Below are positions 48,451-60,088 of a stretch of DNA of 64,000 nt, piece by piece. The stretch spans positions 1 through 64,000 of the forward strand of contig JADNRY010000152.1 in the NCBI GenBank assembly GCA_015501585.1. Direction: 5' to 3'. Origin of the DNA: Rhodocollybia butyracea. Its lineage: Eukaryota; Basidiomycota; Agaricomycetes; Agaricales; Omphalotaceae. The translations under genes were made by a program, and so were the position numbers. Position 1 is the stretch's first letter. The number at the start of each line of letters is the position of its first letter. Below the pieces are notes generated by a model. The model did no database searches and had not been told where the DNA came from. It saw nothing but the letters and a program-made list of their open reading frames with translations.

Positions 48451-49802
48451 CATGTGGAGGTGACCCCGAAGAGTAGGCAGCTGTGAATAACCTTCAGGCC
48501 AAAGAGCTCCAGCGAACTCATGAGAGGTGAACTGATTTTCCTGTGGTTTCAACCAAGATTAGAACAAGTCGTTAAATAAGTCTGGGCTCGATGTTCACCT
48601 CGCCTCGTGGTTACAGTACAGTAACAATCAAACCATTTTTTCAGTTTTGGATTGAATCTATATAATTTAGCTAGACATTGGCCTTGAGATGCTGTGAACA
48701 CTTGGAATTTTTATGTTCAGTTTGTGAGAAGGAAAAAACGAGAAAGAACGCACAACTAAGGCAGTAGGTCCGTATATTCGCGAGGTTTTGTTCTCGAGAT
48801 GGAGGTAGTTCCGTGTTTTTTCTCAAACGTTTTCGGGGTGAGACTGTGGGATCCGGAAAGGATCTCTTAGGAGACGTGCGATGACGGCGAGTCGGCGTAG
48901 ATGGTATAGACGCAGGTGCGAGATTTTTCAATGTCACAAGAAATAGTTGTATTAGATCGAGAGGGGGAAAATACTACGCGAGTGCTTGAGGTTTGATAGT
49001 TCCATGGTGTTGACACACGAAAATCCTGATTCACTGGTTCTGAATAGACATTCCAAGATGTAGCGGGGGTGTAACTAGTTGCAATGAAAGGATTGTTGAG
49101 ATAGACAGGGAGATCTCGAACTGGAGACAAGCTTTGAGAGAAAAAAGTGGGTGTATTGGCTGACTTATCATTATCGGATTGGAACGGGCTCATGAGCTTC
49201 GAGCGTAGTATACCAGATTAGAAAAGAAAGAGTAGTAGCGTGTAGAATAAACGGACGACGCGCTCGCCTTACAGCAGATCCACGTGATTAGACCAAACGG
49301 AGCTAAAGCATGTGAGCACCTTCCTCTTTGAGAAATTCCATTCAATTTCGACCCGGGTGATTGCTAGCAGACTCTAACCATACCTCGACTCAAAGTGTCA
49401 AGAGGTTTTAGAGTTTGCCTTCGGGAGACAACATATTTGCACCAAGTTTATGTATCACCACAGGATCGTAAACCGTGGGTTCTTTCTTAGTTCGTTGCTT
49501 TGACTGGGACACAAATCCCTTGCGCTCTCAACCTCCTCGTCTCTGATGCATTTGATGGTGGAAATGCATTGCTGCTTCTGCTTAATGAACCGTTGAGACC
49601 ATTGCTGGCGTTGTGCATTCTTTCTCGTTTTTTCCTTCTCACAAACTGAACATAAAAATTCCAAGTGTTCACAGCATCTCAAGGCCAATGTCGCGAGGTA
49701 AGCATTAACACCAAATTAATTCCGTCTTGTTCTAATTTCTTGAACTACAGGAGATCCCCTTGCTCAGTCCACTTCTGAGATTTTGCTGGAGCCCTTCGGA
49801 GT
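48451..49802. other. Tails and central insert between the truncated A and A' genes
   Basis: Tail sequence runs to about 48750 and resumes in inverted orientation from about 49480. The insert between them carries the open frames listed separately and has no counterpart in the other pairs. Confidence 0.5.
48730..49193 (-). pseudogene. Unrecognised coding fragment with frameshift
   Basis: A minus-strand frame starts at 49193 (MSPFQSDNDKSANTPTFF) and looks coding for about 80 codons. Beyond about 48950 a different frame looks more protein-like (IPSTPTRRHRTSPKRSFP, VSPRKRLRKN), as if one base was gained or lost or an intron removed. It is Ser/Thr/Pro-rich with a basic patch. I cannot name it; it could be a captured host gene fragment. 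Confidence 0.35.
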
Positions 49803-50372
49803 CTACAACACTCCGGGTGCACCAATACTCGGAACCACTTCCACGTATTCCTGCTTCTTCTCGGTTTTGGTAACCTCACCTGGCATCAAAGGGAACCTCC
49901 TACCAGCGGTTGACGGGGTAACATCCGCATTCCTCATCGTCGACGGGCTATCATGGATCACTACTATCTGCTCCTTGTACTGGCCAACCGCAACATCATC
50001 ACCACCTGGAGTCGCCTCGATATGCTCCTGCATTCCTGCTTCATCGCCCTCGATAGTGGGACGCATCCCTCGGTGCACCCCGAAGTCCTCAGCTTGAAAA
50101 AGCAGCGACGAACCAGTTGCACCGCGCGTCGAGCTAGCAACGAGAATCGAGGATGTGGCACCCTTCACCAGTGGGGCACCGTGGGTTATCATCCCACCCC
50201 GACCAACGTATGCTTCCTCGCTTGTACTGGTTGTAACCGCCCGCAACAGTATTGGGTCTACCCAGAGAGAGTAATCCTATATCTTCCGTGGAACCGGAAT
50301 TGTTCTTATGCGTTTTCATTCCAACGCCCTTGTCTGTCACAACAGGGTTCACCATAATCGATTCCTCGTTCG
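49803..50372 (-). pseudogene. A'-family gene relic (N-terminus missing)
   Basis: The C-terminal half of an A' protein is readable at 50246-49803 (EEAYVGRGGMITHGAPL to QEYVEVVPSIGAPGVL), preceded in another frame by NPVVTDKGVGMKTHKNNSGS at 50357. The membrane hairpin exon and early tail are absent because homology stops at 50372. This is an inactive fragment, but it shows the full-length A' ending that A' of units 1 and 4 lost by frameshift. Confidence 0.65.
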
Positions 50373-51822
50373 ATTATACAGCGCTCAAACGAATCCTGAA
50401 CAGCGAAGGAATGGACTTGCAATTAAACATTATCGAAAAGACCAGATACACAGATATCGGTAAAGGAGTGATTCAGGTGAATTTTCGAAGTATATATCAG
50501 TATATATCCCGCTGCTTATTCGCCTATCTATATATATCTAGCTTGAGACCACTGCAGGTTCGGCTATCAAACACTTCAAGAAGGCTCGATATCATCGTTC
50601 CCTTATACAGACCCGTAAAAAAACTGTGCAGACCTTCTAATATCTATTAGTTATGAGGGATACTTATATACAGAATCGAAAATGGCGCATCTGGTGTTCA
50701 ATACTCATTGACCGTTCTAAAACACACCAACGATAAAACTGAGCGATGACTCCAAGATTGCATGTATTATTTTCGTGCAGTTCAACCTACGAAATTTATT
50801 CGGAAATATCTACACAGAATCGAACGATTCCTTACCCGCTTCAAGACCATCCCAAGCATTATCGACCTTGACTCTTTTGACAGTTACAGGAGATATATAT
50901 TTTGAGCGCGCCTGCGATCTTCGAGGGCCTGTAACAGGTACTATTAGCTCGAATATTCTGGGGTACGTTCACGCACTGTTATTTAGTTGCTGCCACGGAA
51001 CGCCAGAAAATTGATATCCCCGACGGGTCCATACTTGAAAATTGGGCCCACCGATATCTCGTACTGTTCCAGCCTGGAACTCCGTCTCATCATGCTTGCT
51101 TTCAAAGGGCTTCTGGCGGGCAATCTTAACATGATTGTAAGTGTTTCGGAACGTACAAAATATCCACTAAACAATTCACCTGATAGGAGCTTTAGCAAAA
51201 AAGTATGAAGCAGTGTAGATGCAATGATACTGTATATCGAGATATCGCAGGATAGCAAAAAAAACGGCTACCGAATGGGAAGTCGGGTACATTGGTGCCT
51301 CTGGAGTCAAAGTCCTAGACTAGCATCGATGGTGTTCCTTAATTATGGTCGCACTCTGTCTTCAAAAATTGATGCCACATCGAGAACAAGATATTAAACA
51401 GGTATTTAATATTTAATGCTCACTTGACGTTCACAATTGCGACCAACAGAACCAATAGACTGGGATACGGTTTTTTGAGAGGGCTGGAAACAGCCGGAGG
51501 CATGGATGATGTACGTCCAGATTGGTTTACTGATTGGATCCCATGTCCCATCATCCCTGTTGCTTAGCTCCGTGCGTAGCTACATATATACCCTTGTTCA
51601 CGAGTCTCTTGGTATGTACACGCTTTTCCTTCGTCTCACTAGTCTCAGACCTCTAGATGAGGATGAGGGTGCATGTTCGAATCGGGGCTTCAGGTGAATT
51701 CGAATTTCGAAATATCTCTTGAAAATCACCGCCTCAATACTATGGTTTACGATTAAAGTGTTGGGCCTGGTAGCTATAGGATGTGATTTTGCTTTAACCA
51801 GGCGAGGAGAGGCGCAATACCT
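50373..51822. other. Upstream region of the DUF6533-like gene, copy 2, with the empty KDZ target
   Basis: Alignment with copy 1 starts by about 50600. Positions 51130-51142 contain the uninterrupted target CATGATTGTAAGTG corresponding to the transposon insertion site. No gene could be supported. Confidence 0.6.
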
Positions 51823-53117
51823 ATGGACGTGAGCGAGCGACTCCCTCTATATCCACCTGATACTAACCGCCGGTTTAGAAAGCCTTTGCGCGTAACTGTT
51901 GTCCGATGTCTTTTCATCTTGATTCGATACCTCCCAATCGCAATGCATACGTACATAGAACTTCAATCCCGAGTCTTTAACTCAACCTCTGATTATGGAT
52001 ACTAGTATCGGCCTGATTTTTGCAGCGAGAGGGTATATCGGTACTCAACAGGTGCCAGAAGAATACTGCATGAATATCTTGATTTTCGAAACTATCGCAT
52101 CCTATATTATGTTGATATTACTGGAAGTGGTTCTCATGCTTCGAGGTCCCGCCCTATAGAATTTGTTTCCTCCGTCTTCTACTGATATTCAACTTTCTAG
52201 TCTTCGCCTTATATGACCGCAGTCGAACAATAGGCATATTTCTTGTGGCCGTACTTATATCAAGGATTGCCGGGTCAGTCTATACTGTCGAAGAGCGTGT
52301 ACTGAAATTCCAAGCAGCAAAAATAACGTTTCCCGGGTACTGTGTGGCCAGATTCTCTTTCAAACACCCTCTAGGTAATCCAGTCATGGTGTTCATGTCC
52401 GTTTGTATCAATATGTTTATCGATGTTCTTCTGACGCAACGATCCTAGATACTCAGGAATGACCGTTCAGTTGTTAACCCTTGCACTGGCTCTGAAACGC
52501 ACCATTTGGGACCTTCGCGAATATTCCCACTCATTGTTTTCTATTCTGAACAGAGATGGTCTGGTAGTGTTCGGTGCTATCGGTGGTAACATACCAATCT
52601 GTTTACTAAAATACATCTTGACATATTATCATCAGTAGCAATGATTGCAATAGGCGTGGGGACAGTGAAGCAAGGAGTGCCAAATGTTTTCGTAACTCCG
52701 TGGGTTGTAAACCTATTGGAGATTCTTTTACTCAACCTACTTTCAGGCTTTTCATCTCATTAGTTTCTGCCGTAGTAGGTTTTCATTGTTACTTGGATTA
52801 CTTATAGTATCCTTAACGCGCTTTCAGGGATGCCACAGCATTCTCAACCTGCAGAAATTAGAGTCGGCAAGCGTGAACTCGTCCGAGCGAAAGAAAGACG
52901 TAGAGTTCACTACAGTCGAAAATGCAAATATAACAATGTGGGAAGCACCATGGGATGCGAGAACGTTTCAGATAATTGAAAGTGGGACTATTACCAGGCC
53001 TGAGGAAGGTGGGGGGTCTAGGGATGTGGAAACAGTGGACAGAATGTGAATTAGATTTCGTACACTTCTTCTGCCTGAATGATACTTATTAGAGGCTGGT
53101 AGGGGTCCTTAATTTAC
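50600..53117. repeat. Duplicated DUF6533-like segment, copy 2
   Basis: This aligns with 33060-33574 joined to 44326-46290. It ends after GGTCCTTAATTTACG. The order relative to the array suggests that the segment and partial unit were duplicated together, or that the partial unit was inserted between two copies. Confidence 0.8.
51823..53049 (+). pseudogene. DUF6533-like membrane protein, copy 2 (probable 2-bp frameshift)
   Basis: Nearly the same as copy 1: PLRVTVVRCLFILIRYLPI, then VFALYDRSRTIGIF after the intron, and the last exon GCHSILNLQK ending at 53049. Near 52003 the sequence reads GGATACTAGTATCGG where copy 1 has GAATACTCTAGTATTGG. The loss of two bases brings in a stop after TSDYGY unless an unrecognised intron spans it. 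The rest of the frame remains well preserved, so inactivation is recent or the exon model is incomplete. Confidence 0.5.
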
Positions 53118-54792
53118 GCTCCCGTCGAGTACATGCTTCAATCCCTGTCCAATCTATCGAGAAAGAATACTGTGCCATTTCAAGCACTTCGTAAGGGGTG
53201 TGACCTGTGGCCCCTCCTTACGAAATAAAAATTCGTAGGATCCCAATTGTGGATGTGACCACTACAGAATTTAGTGGTGCGCCGCAGGCGCCAGAAAAAT
53301 CCTAGTCCATGTACTCCAATTTCTTTTTTGTAAGGTCCCTCTGATACCTGTGACCAGGTGTGACTTTTCGGACGATCCGAGGCCCTTGCGACCCGTGACT
53401 TACGAACTGCTCGAAATGGTACAGTGTACTTATTAGAGACACCCTTGATTTTTATTCGTGTATATACTGCAACTTCTCCCAAACACGGCAACACGCTGCT
53501 ACTTACTATAAGCGCATGAGCCTCGTCCTCCACTGCGCACTGGCAGAAACGGCACAACCTTCATTCTCTTGAAACCTTACGGTATCACACGGTATTACAG
53601 GATTTTTCCTCAGTCAATCTTGGTTCTTGAAATATACTTACAAGCTGTTTCAATGCAGCCGTCGCCTGTTGAGATCTCCAGATTCAGTAAGAAGTATAAG
53701 TAATTCGCATGCCTAGTTACCCCTGTTGTAATGGCTGGTTGCAATTCAATCCACACTTGCTCCTCCACTGTACTCGTGGCCTCCAGACAACATTCCCCTC
53801 GGAGCTGCAGGTGAGTCGGAGTCAATATCTTTCCGAGAACTGCGTACTAAGTAGTACCCACTCACTCCTTGATTCAAATACTGGGACTGATGCGATACTG
53901 CTCTTACCATACGATGAGAGGTGTAATACATCTGCATTAAGGTTCTTAAATAGACAGTCTTTAAATGAATCAATCCTGAGAAGCTTCAATTTCCTCCAAC
54001 CGTAAATGATTACGCTCCCTTGCCCGAGATACGTTTCCGATTTTTGAACAGATGAGACAATCTCTCTGAGTCGAAAACCAGTAGTCGAAGGTCCTCGTAG
54101 TATCTGCTCATATGTCCGGCCCAAGTTTCAAGATGATACTGGAAGAACTCAAGTTCGTGCACTTTCTTCCGAGTCACGACTCATTGCTTCCATATGTTCT
54201 CCTTCTAGTTCCGTTCCGATGATTCTGCTCCTGGGTTGATCACCATACAAGTCTACCAAGCATCTCATTCGGAAAAGTGGTTGAAACATGGAGTGACGAT
54301 ACAGGAGACTGGTGGTAGTAGTGAAGCGGCAAGATAAGCATGAATAGAAGATACAAAAGTGATGGCGCAGAGGGGTGTTTTTAGACTTCTGACTCATACC
54401 ACAAGTACTAGTGGGTTCCAAGTGGGTTCATGATGGCAATATACCTTGAATTATCCTGTCTCGAACAAAATATTAACATACGTAACATTGCTGAAGTTCA
54501 CTGACAGCGTGAGTCAGTGAGACTTGTGCTGTACGCCGATGTTTGCTGGCCATCAACGAAGCTTCACACTCCGTGCTTAATACTGTCTGGGGGAGAATCA
54601 ACATCCGACACCACTGGATAAACCGTCAGCGAGCAATACCAATTGCTCCATAGCTCCAACAGCCAGCCGTGGGAGTGTGGGAATGTGAGTGCAGAAAGCC
54701 ACATCTGAGCAGGCTATATCATACCTAGATGGAGCAGTAAATGAAGTCGCAGTAGCACTCTTCCCTCAGTTTCCCTCTGTATTTGACTTACA
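53050..54792. other. Unique region with degraded coding fragments
   Basis: Besides the possible LINE fragment at 53480-53560, minus-strand frames at 53600-54180 look partly protein-like (for example HELEFFQYHLETWAGHM and LKLLRIDSFKDCLFKNL, vaguely like an F-box/LRR protein), but they change frame and I cannot assemble a gene. Confidence 0.4.
53480..53560 (-). pseudogene. LINE reverse-transcriptase zinc-knuckle remnant
   Basis: The minus strand reads RLCRFCQCAVEDEAHALI just after a stop codon. This resembles the cysteine motif near the C-terminus of Tad1-like non-LTR retrotransposon ORF2 proteins in agarics (CRFC, then VEDEAHALL). The fragment is too short to classify firmly and no reverse-transcriptase core is visible. 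Confidence 0.4.
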
Positions 54793-56478
54793 ATGCTCAT
54801 CTCATACCTGCTGAACACATCGGCAAACTCGGTCGCAAATATCTCAGAAGTCTTGTTGACATCCACCACCACTTCCAGTTCCAGAGATACTAGCACCCCA
54901 GGAATGACCGACATATGTAGTATATGTTGCCAGGCTACACAGTCTATACTTCAAATCTTTTGGAGTTGCGCTAGCACGCTCATTGCCTGTACTTGGGTAT
55001 CCATTCATCCGAATATTCCAGGTCCAAAGGATAAGTGGCGAAATGTCCTGGGGGAAAAGATACTCTTGATGCTGGTCGCCCTGATTGCACCAGAGTTGAT
55101 AATGTTCTGGGCAATTCGTGACTGGCAAGCAGCAAGGACACTTGCAAGACGTATGAACCTTAATCTTTCAATTATCTTCATATTCACTAATATCTTATAA
55201 CACTAGGGTTTGAAACCAAGGGATGGACAAAATCCCATGCCTTCTTTGCACTGATGGGAGGATTTGCCTTGTATGAAGGCAAGAAGTTAATCTCCGTCTT
55301 AAGAGTCATGCCACACGATGTTACTGAGGAAGATGAAAAAGGCAACAAGATTTCGCACTGCCTTTCCAGTACCACTTACAACAACAATAGCGAACTCGAC
55401 GATCGCTCACTTCTAGCTCATGCGGACTTCATTGGTCAAATGACAGAAAGTGAAATCAAGGACCGCAGTCACAGTGATGGATTCTCCAAACTCGTCGCTG
55501 TTACGCAAACAACTTGGCTAGTCATCCAACTCTTGGCTAGAGTTGCTCAAGGGCTACCCACGACAGAGCTCGAAATCATGACCACCGCCTTTGTTTTCAT
55601 GAATGTTCTGTTTTATTTTTTCTGGTGGAATAAGCCGCAGGGAGTTGGGTGTCCTATTCGCATTCAACGAACTCGAAAGGTAGCTTCTCCTTGAGTCAGT
55701 GATGGCTCAAATATCTAACCTCACCATTTCTAAGTCTTTGTCTGCATCCCCTGATTTTAATTCTGCACCCATTCGAGAAGGGGATGGTGGGGATGATCCA
55801 ACTCCTCATTTACTGTCTGCCCACCAGACCCCGAAGCAGCGGACATTCTCCTCATTCACTCTCAGTGCCACTCGAACAGTTCATGAGATCTGGAAATCTG
55901 TTTGCAACTGTTTCCTGGGAGCGTTCGAATTTTGGGAATTCGACGTTGCACATGCTTTTAAGAGTTCAAGTATGATTGAGAAGTTTGTCTTGGTTGTGTG
56001 GTACTCAATGGTTTATCCATTCATGTTCTTCATATGGCTGTGGGCCCTCTCAGTCGGCAGTGGATTAGGTTACGACGCAGAAAAAATTAGATCTTTTGAA
56101 GATCATCTGGGTATAGAAATGAAAAGGAGAAGTGTTTTCATTTCCTGTGGTACAACAACAACATTTGGTGCTATTCACTGCACTGCTTGGGGACTGGCAT
56201 TTTCAAGTGCCAAGGAACAATTGCTATGGAGAATATCTTCACTGGTTGTTGTAGGTGCTCCACTCGCTACCCTTATCTGTTATTGTTTCGAGGAGTATAC
56301 CAGCATGACTGATTCTGGACTGGTATATGCAGCTGATGTATTTTGCACATTACTGGGTTCTGTCTCATATCCACTGGCTCGCTTTACTCTCATTGTACTG
56401 GCATTCATGGCATTGAAAAATCTACCTTACGGGGCTTTAGAGACTGTTCAATGGACTGCACTTATCCCACATATCTAG
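54793..56478 (+). CDS. Polytopic membrane protein, PTHR35043-like fungal family
   Basis: Three exons, 54793-55150, 55207-55679 and 55735-56478, join in phase to 524 residues. Intron 2 (55 nt) has a clear CTAAC branch site before its AAG acceptor; without it the frame appears broken. Family-like motifs include FWSCASTLIACTWVSIHPNI, APELIMFWAIRDWQAARTLA, GGFALYEGKK, SEIKDRSHSDGFSKLV, LPTTELEIMTTAF and FFWWNKPQGVGCPI. The C-terminal third has four or more hydrophobic segments (WYSMVYPFMFFIWLWALSVG; FGAIHCTAWGLAF; ISSLVVVGAPLATLICYCF; FTLIVLAFMALKNLPYG). Proteins of this kind are widespread in Agaricomycetes with no established function, and location in a membrane is inferred from the helices. 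It is single-copy here, unlike almost everything around it. Confidence 0.7.
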
Positions 56479-58540
56479 CATTTCATTCCCCTTTTCTTCA
56501 ACTCATAGCTGTTACCTACACTTTACATTCTGTTAATTTCCCAATGATTTCAGCCTCGTGATTGTGAGTGTACAATTTTTTCTTTAGTACACATTGCTTA
56601 TCATCGCTCTCGATGACAAGGTTCCACTCTTCCATCAAAAAGGAAGAGCATCAGCCATCGGTAAAACTCAATGGTTTTCTTGTCCAGTTCCATGAGGTGA
56701 TTTTTTCTGGAAAAAAAGCGGCTTCGTGGGTAGTTTTTGTTCGAAAAAAAAAAAACTTTATCCTTGAGGGAAGTCACATAACTCGGAAGCATGTCCGTCA
56801 ACGGTAAATCGAATACAAAGTGTAGAGCAATAACCCTGTTGCCATTCAACAAAAGCGAGTATGGATTCCGAAGTAGAGCCCACTATACATCCCGAGATCC
56901 TATACATACGTACTGATTTGTGGGGAAAACAAGGATATGAAATCAGCTCTCGGTAGTTCCCTAGTACCACAGAAACTACCCGTCACTTAACTTAACTAAT
57001 TGTCTCGTCTGTGGATTAAGTTGGATCTTACGGGAGAAGCAGTATGCTAGAAACTGTATAACCGACATGCGGTACTGGAAAGAGATGAGGGTGTGTTCCT
57101 GAGAAAGCAAGATTTACTTTCGGTGGCGGTGGGAACCGTATAGTTCGTTTGAGATTTGCGGCGCTCAGCCCCAGCAAAGACTGTAAGGTTCAATTAGGGA
57201 ACTTTCGCGAGAATGCGAATGAACAATAGAGGCGAACGTTGCTTCATCCCTTTCATTCAATGGTGCAGGGGCGGTACAGATACCTGGGCAGAGAATAGAA
57301 CAAAGCAAATTGGCGATTGAACCAGATATACTAATTAGAAAAGCAAGTGATAAGAAAGCAAGCAAGTAAAGAACGAACAGTCCGAGAGACTCAAACCAAT
57401 ACAAGCATATGTAGTATACCAGTCACCAGCCCCGCTGCGCCATATAAGACCTGTTTGTGGTACTGTACGAGAAACACTGGCGCTCGAAATAGCGCGAGGT
57501 TGTCTCCCGTAGGCAGACTCAATAACTTGTTACATTGAAATTCGAATAAGTGAGCGGCCAGAAAAAGCCAGAAAATAGGGAGTCAGCTGAAGGTTCTCGA
57601 AGGAATGTCCTATCGTTGGCGAGTTGGCTTGAAGATAAGGAAATGAAAGTCCAGCAGAGAAAAGTTCGCTGTCGTAAAGCAGGAACGGAGCGGCAGCGGC
57701 TTCGACTTTCGATCGTCTTGTAATCACAGTCGAACCCAAGAGATAGCAAACACTTGCATAGAACGGTCCATCCAGAGAAGATTCGTTCTAGGTAAGATGA
57801 TAGCATCCAGTAAGCTTCTTCAATACTTTTTGGTCGCAAATTTGAACGGATAGCTTCAGCAAGACGGAAGATGTTCAACTTCCCAGAGCTGGACAGATGA
57901 AATACGTGAGGGAATGAACAAAAGAAAAAAATGACACACGTCCGTTTCCATTCCTCGCAAAACCAGTTCATTCAACTCGAGATACTACTTTGCTATGTAA
58001 CTGCCTTATCTTCGTTCGATAATAAGAGAGCGCCCGAGGTAAGGATTATGAATCTTGAGACCTCGTCTCGCTTCCTGAATATTTGATCCTGACGCGTCGA
58101 CCAAAACATTACGAGACAAATTGGACTGTAGCAGATTCTGGTAGATTCTGGTAGGATAAGATAGCCGCCACACTAGGTTCAACTGAAGAAAGGGCTGGTC
58201 CATCGCGCTATATGCGTACCACAAAAGGTCATATCAGGTTGACATGGGTGGAAACAAGTCGTATAGGTGGGATAAGGAATGGGAACATGGATGTAAGGGA
58301 TTAAAATATACCGAGCACTACAAACACGAAATACATACGTAAGTAGTAAAGTAGCTCAACCATTACATCGACGCGAAAGGCCAGAGATATATAGTTTACT
58401 TTGAAGAATCAATAATACTGTTCGATAGTAGTACCATTCATGAAATACTTGCAGAGACTTGCGCCATATCCTATGTACAAACTTGGCGCCATGAAAACCA
58501 GCTGACGAGATTCTCTCGAGACTCAAAACTCCAAAGCACC
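56479..58540. other. Start of unit 4: spacer before its A gene
   Basis: From about 56600 the DNA matches the spacers of other units (for example 27590-27660 and 28300-28700). A poly-A run lies at 56744-56754. Minus-strand frames at 57519-57971 and 58006-58224 have counterparts at 29.4-29.9 and 47.1-47.7 kb, but the frames are not conserved. No gene called. Confidence 0.5.
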
Positions 58541-60088
58541 ATGCCCGCTCATAAGCCTCATTCGCCCTCGTATTCACTCAATGACTTAGTTCTAGTCATG
58601 GCTTTCGTCGAATTCGTACTCAGTATGGCAGCAGCAGTCCTTATGCGTTATCACAATGGCATAGTGAACGATATCATATGCGTATTTGGAATAGCTGCGA
58701 TGGTACCAGGGTTATTGTGAGCGGCGAATTCCTGGAATACTGGTAGATATGCTTACCTTTAGATGCCAGAGGGTCCGTAGTGGAATGGATCGACGATAGA
58801 AAACAAAAAAAAGCGGTTGCACGAGAAGCTGCGTGAGCGAGAGGTTCGATGGGCCACAAGCAGTAGTGGAAACCCGAGTAGGCCCGTTGACGTTGCAACT
58901 ACCAGAAAAGGCCAGGATGGACATCCAAGTGTCGACCAAAATGTTATTGCTGCTGATCCAATGACAACGACGAACACAAATACACCTTCTTCTATCCATA
59001 TCCACTCGACGTATAGCTCGACATCCTTTTCGGCGTCGAATGAGTCGCAAGTGTCTTCTCAGGTTGAGAAATCGAAGGCAAGAAGGCAAAACCAGGCATC
59101 GGTTCCGGTTACCAGAGGAAATAGCGTTGAACTGTATATCCAGCAACTCGCACTGGCGCTGACCCAAGAAAAGATGAAGACCAACGCTGTATCATTGAGC
59201 AGATATATTCGTCGCTCAACAGTCCCTCCGCTGTCAGATGCTTCCTTGCCTGCTGAAATAAAAGGCAAGAACGAGGAACCAGTTGCATTACGTCCTGTCG
59301 TTGTAGACAGTGACATTGGAACCGACATACGAGGTCACACGTCCAGTTCCATGGAAAAGACTGCGCCAGGACCTACACGCACTGGGCTCAACACCTCTGT
59401 GGGTGAGCATAACAATCGGATAGGCTTTGGTCAATGGCGGACGATCACCGACGATGACCCTCTGACAACGGGGGCCATCTCTCTCGTTCTTGCTGCCAGA
59501 TCGACATCGTCTGGTGTGCCTGATGCGTTGTTGCCTGACAATTACGAGGGAAACCAGATATTGCATTCTACTACCAAGGAAGGTGATGAGGCTGGAATGC
59601 AGGAAGCGTCTCAGGGTGGGCTCGAAAACGTTGTAGCTGGGAGCCGCTGTTATGAGACGGTGGCTCATGCTCCGTTGACGAAGACAAATACCGATGAGAT
59701 TGGCGATAGTCCTTCTCCGATATTCAACGATAATGCATCGGCCACGAATGCGATCTCTGCCATCCACGTGGCTAGTTCGGCGTTGCTCGATGCGCCTGGT
59801 TCGTCGGCGCTCTTGCAGGGAGAGGTCACCAGGGCAGACAAGGGAATGCGCCCTAACACTGAAGGCGATGGAGCAGGAAAGCAGGAACACGTGGAGACAA
59901 TTCCCAGTGGCAAGCTCGACGGTGCTGCGGCTGGCCAGTGTGAGGAGCAGATAGTGCTGATTCATGGTGGCTTAATGAGAAGGAGTGCGGGTGATACTAC
60001 TCCGTCAACTGCTGGGTGGATGTACCCTTTGAGGCTAACGAAGGTGAAGAAAGAGGAAACGTGCGGAGTGACTCCAGATGAAGAGTAG
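58541..60088 (+). pseudogene. A-family gene of unit 4, single homopolymer frameshift
   Basis: Exon 1 (58541-58716) encodes MPAHKPHSPSYSLNDL and the usual helix pair. Exon 2 starts at 58770 (GSVVEWIDDRKQ). The A-run at 58805-58812 is eight long where seven keeps the frame. After it the frame is open for about 420 residues with the expected family sequence, ending near VTPDEE at 60088. With one A removed the gene would be complete at about 490 residues. A sequencing error in the homopolymer is therefore possible, and the gene may be functional. Confidence 0.6.

Larger units (their letters stand above)
46560..50372. repeat. Rearranged partial array unit (A/A' pair with both genes truncated)
   Basis: The unit is present from a point equivalent to 57.0 kb in unit 4, but an internal deletion of about 1.2 kb near 47725 removes A exon 1 and the start of exon 2. 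The A' side ends abruptly at 50372, where DNA unrelated to A' begins. The A/A' pair and tail-to-tail layout are otherwise recognisable. Confidence 0.65.

Noticed and set aside
55680..55734. Apparent frameshift that would split the gene at 54793-56478 in two
   Set aside because: A 55-nt GT-AG intron with a CTAAC branch site restores one frame through all 524 residues.
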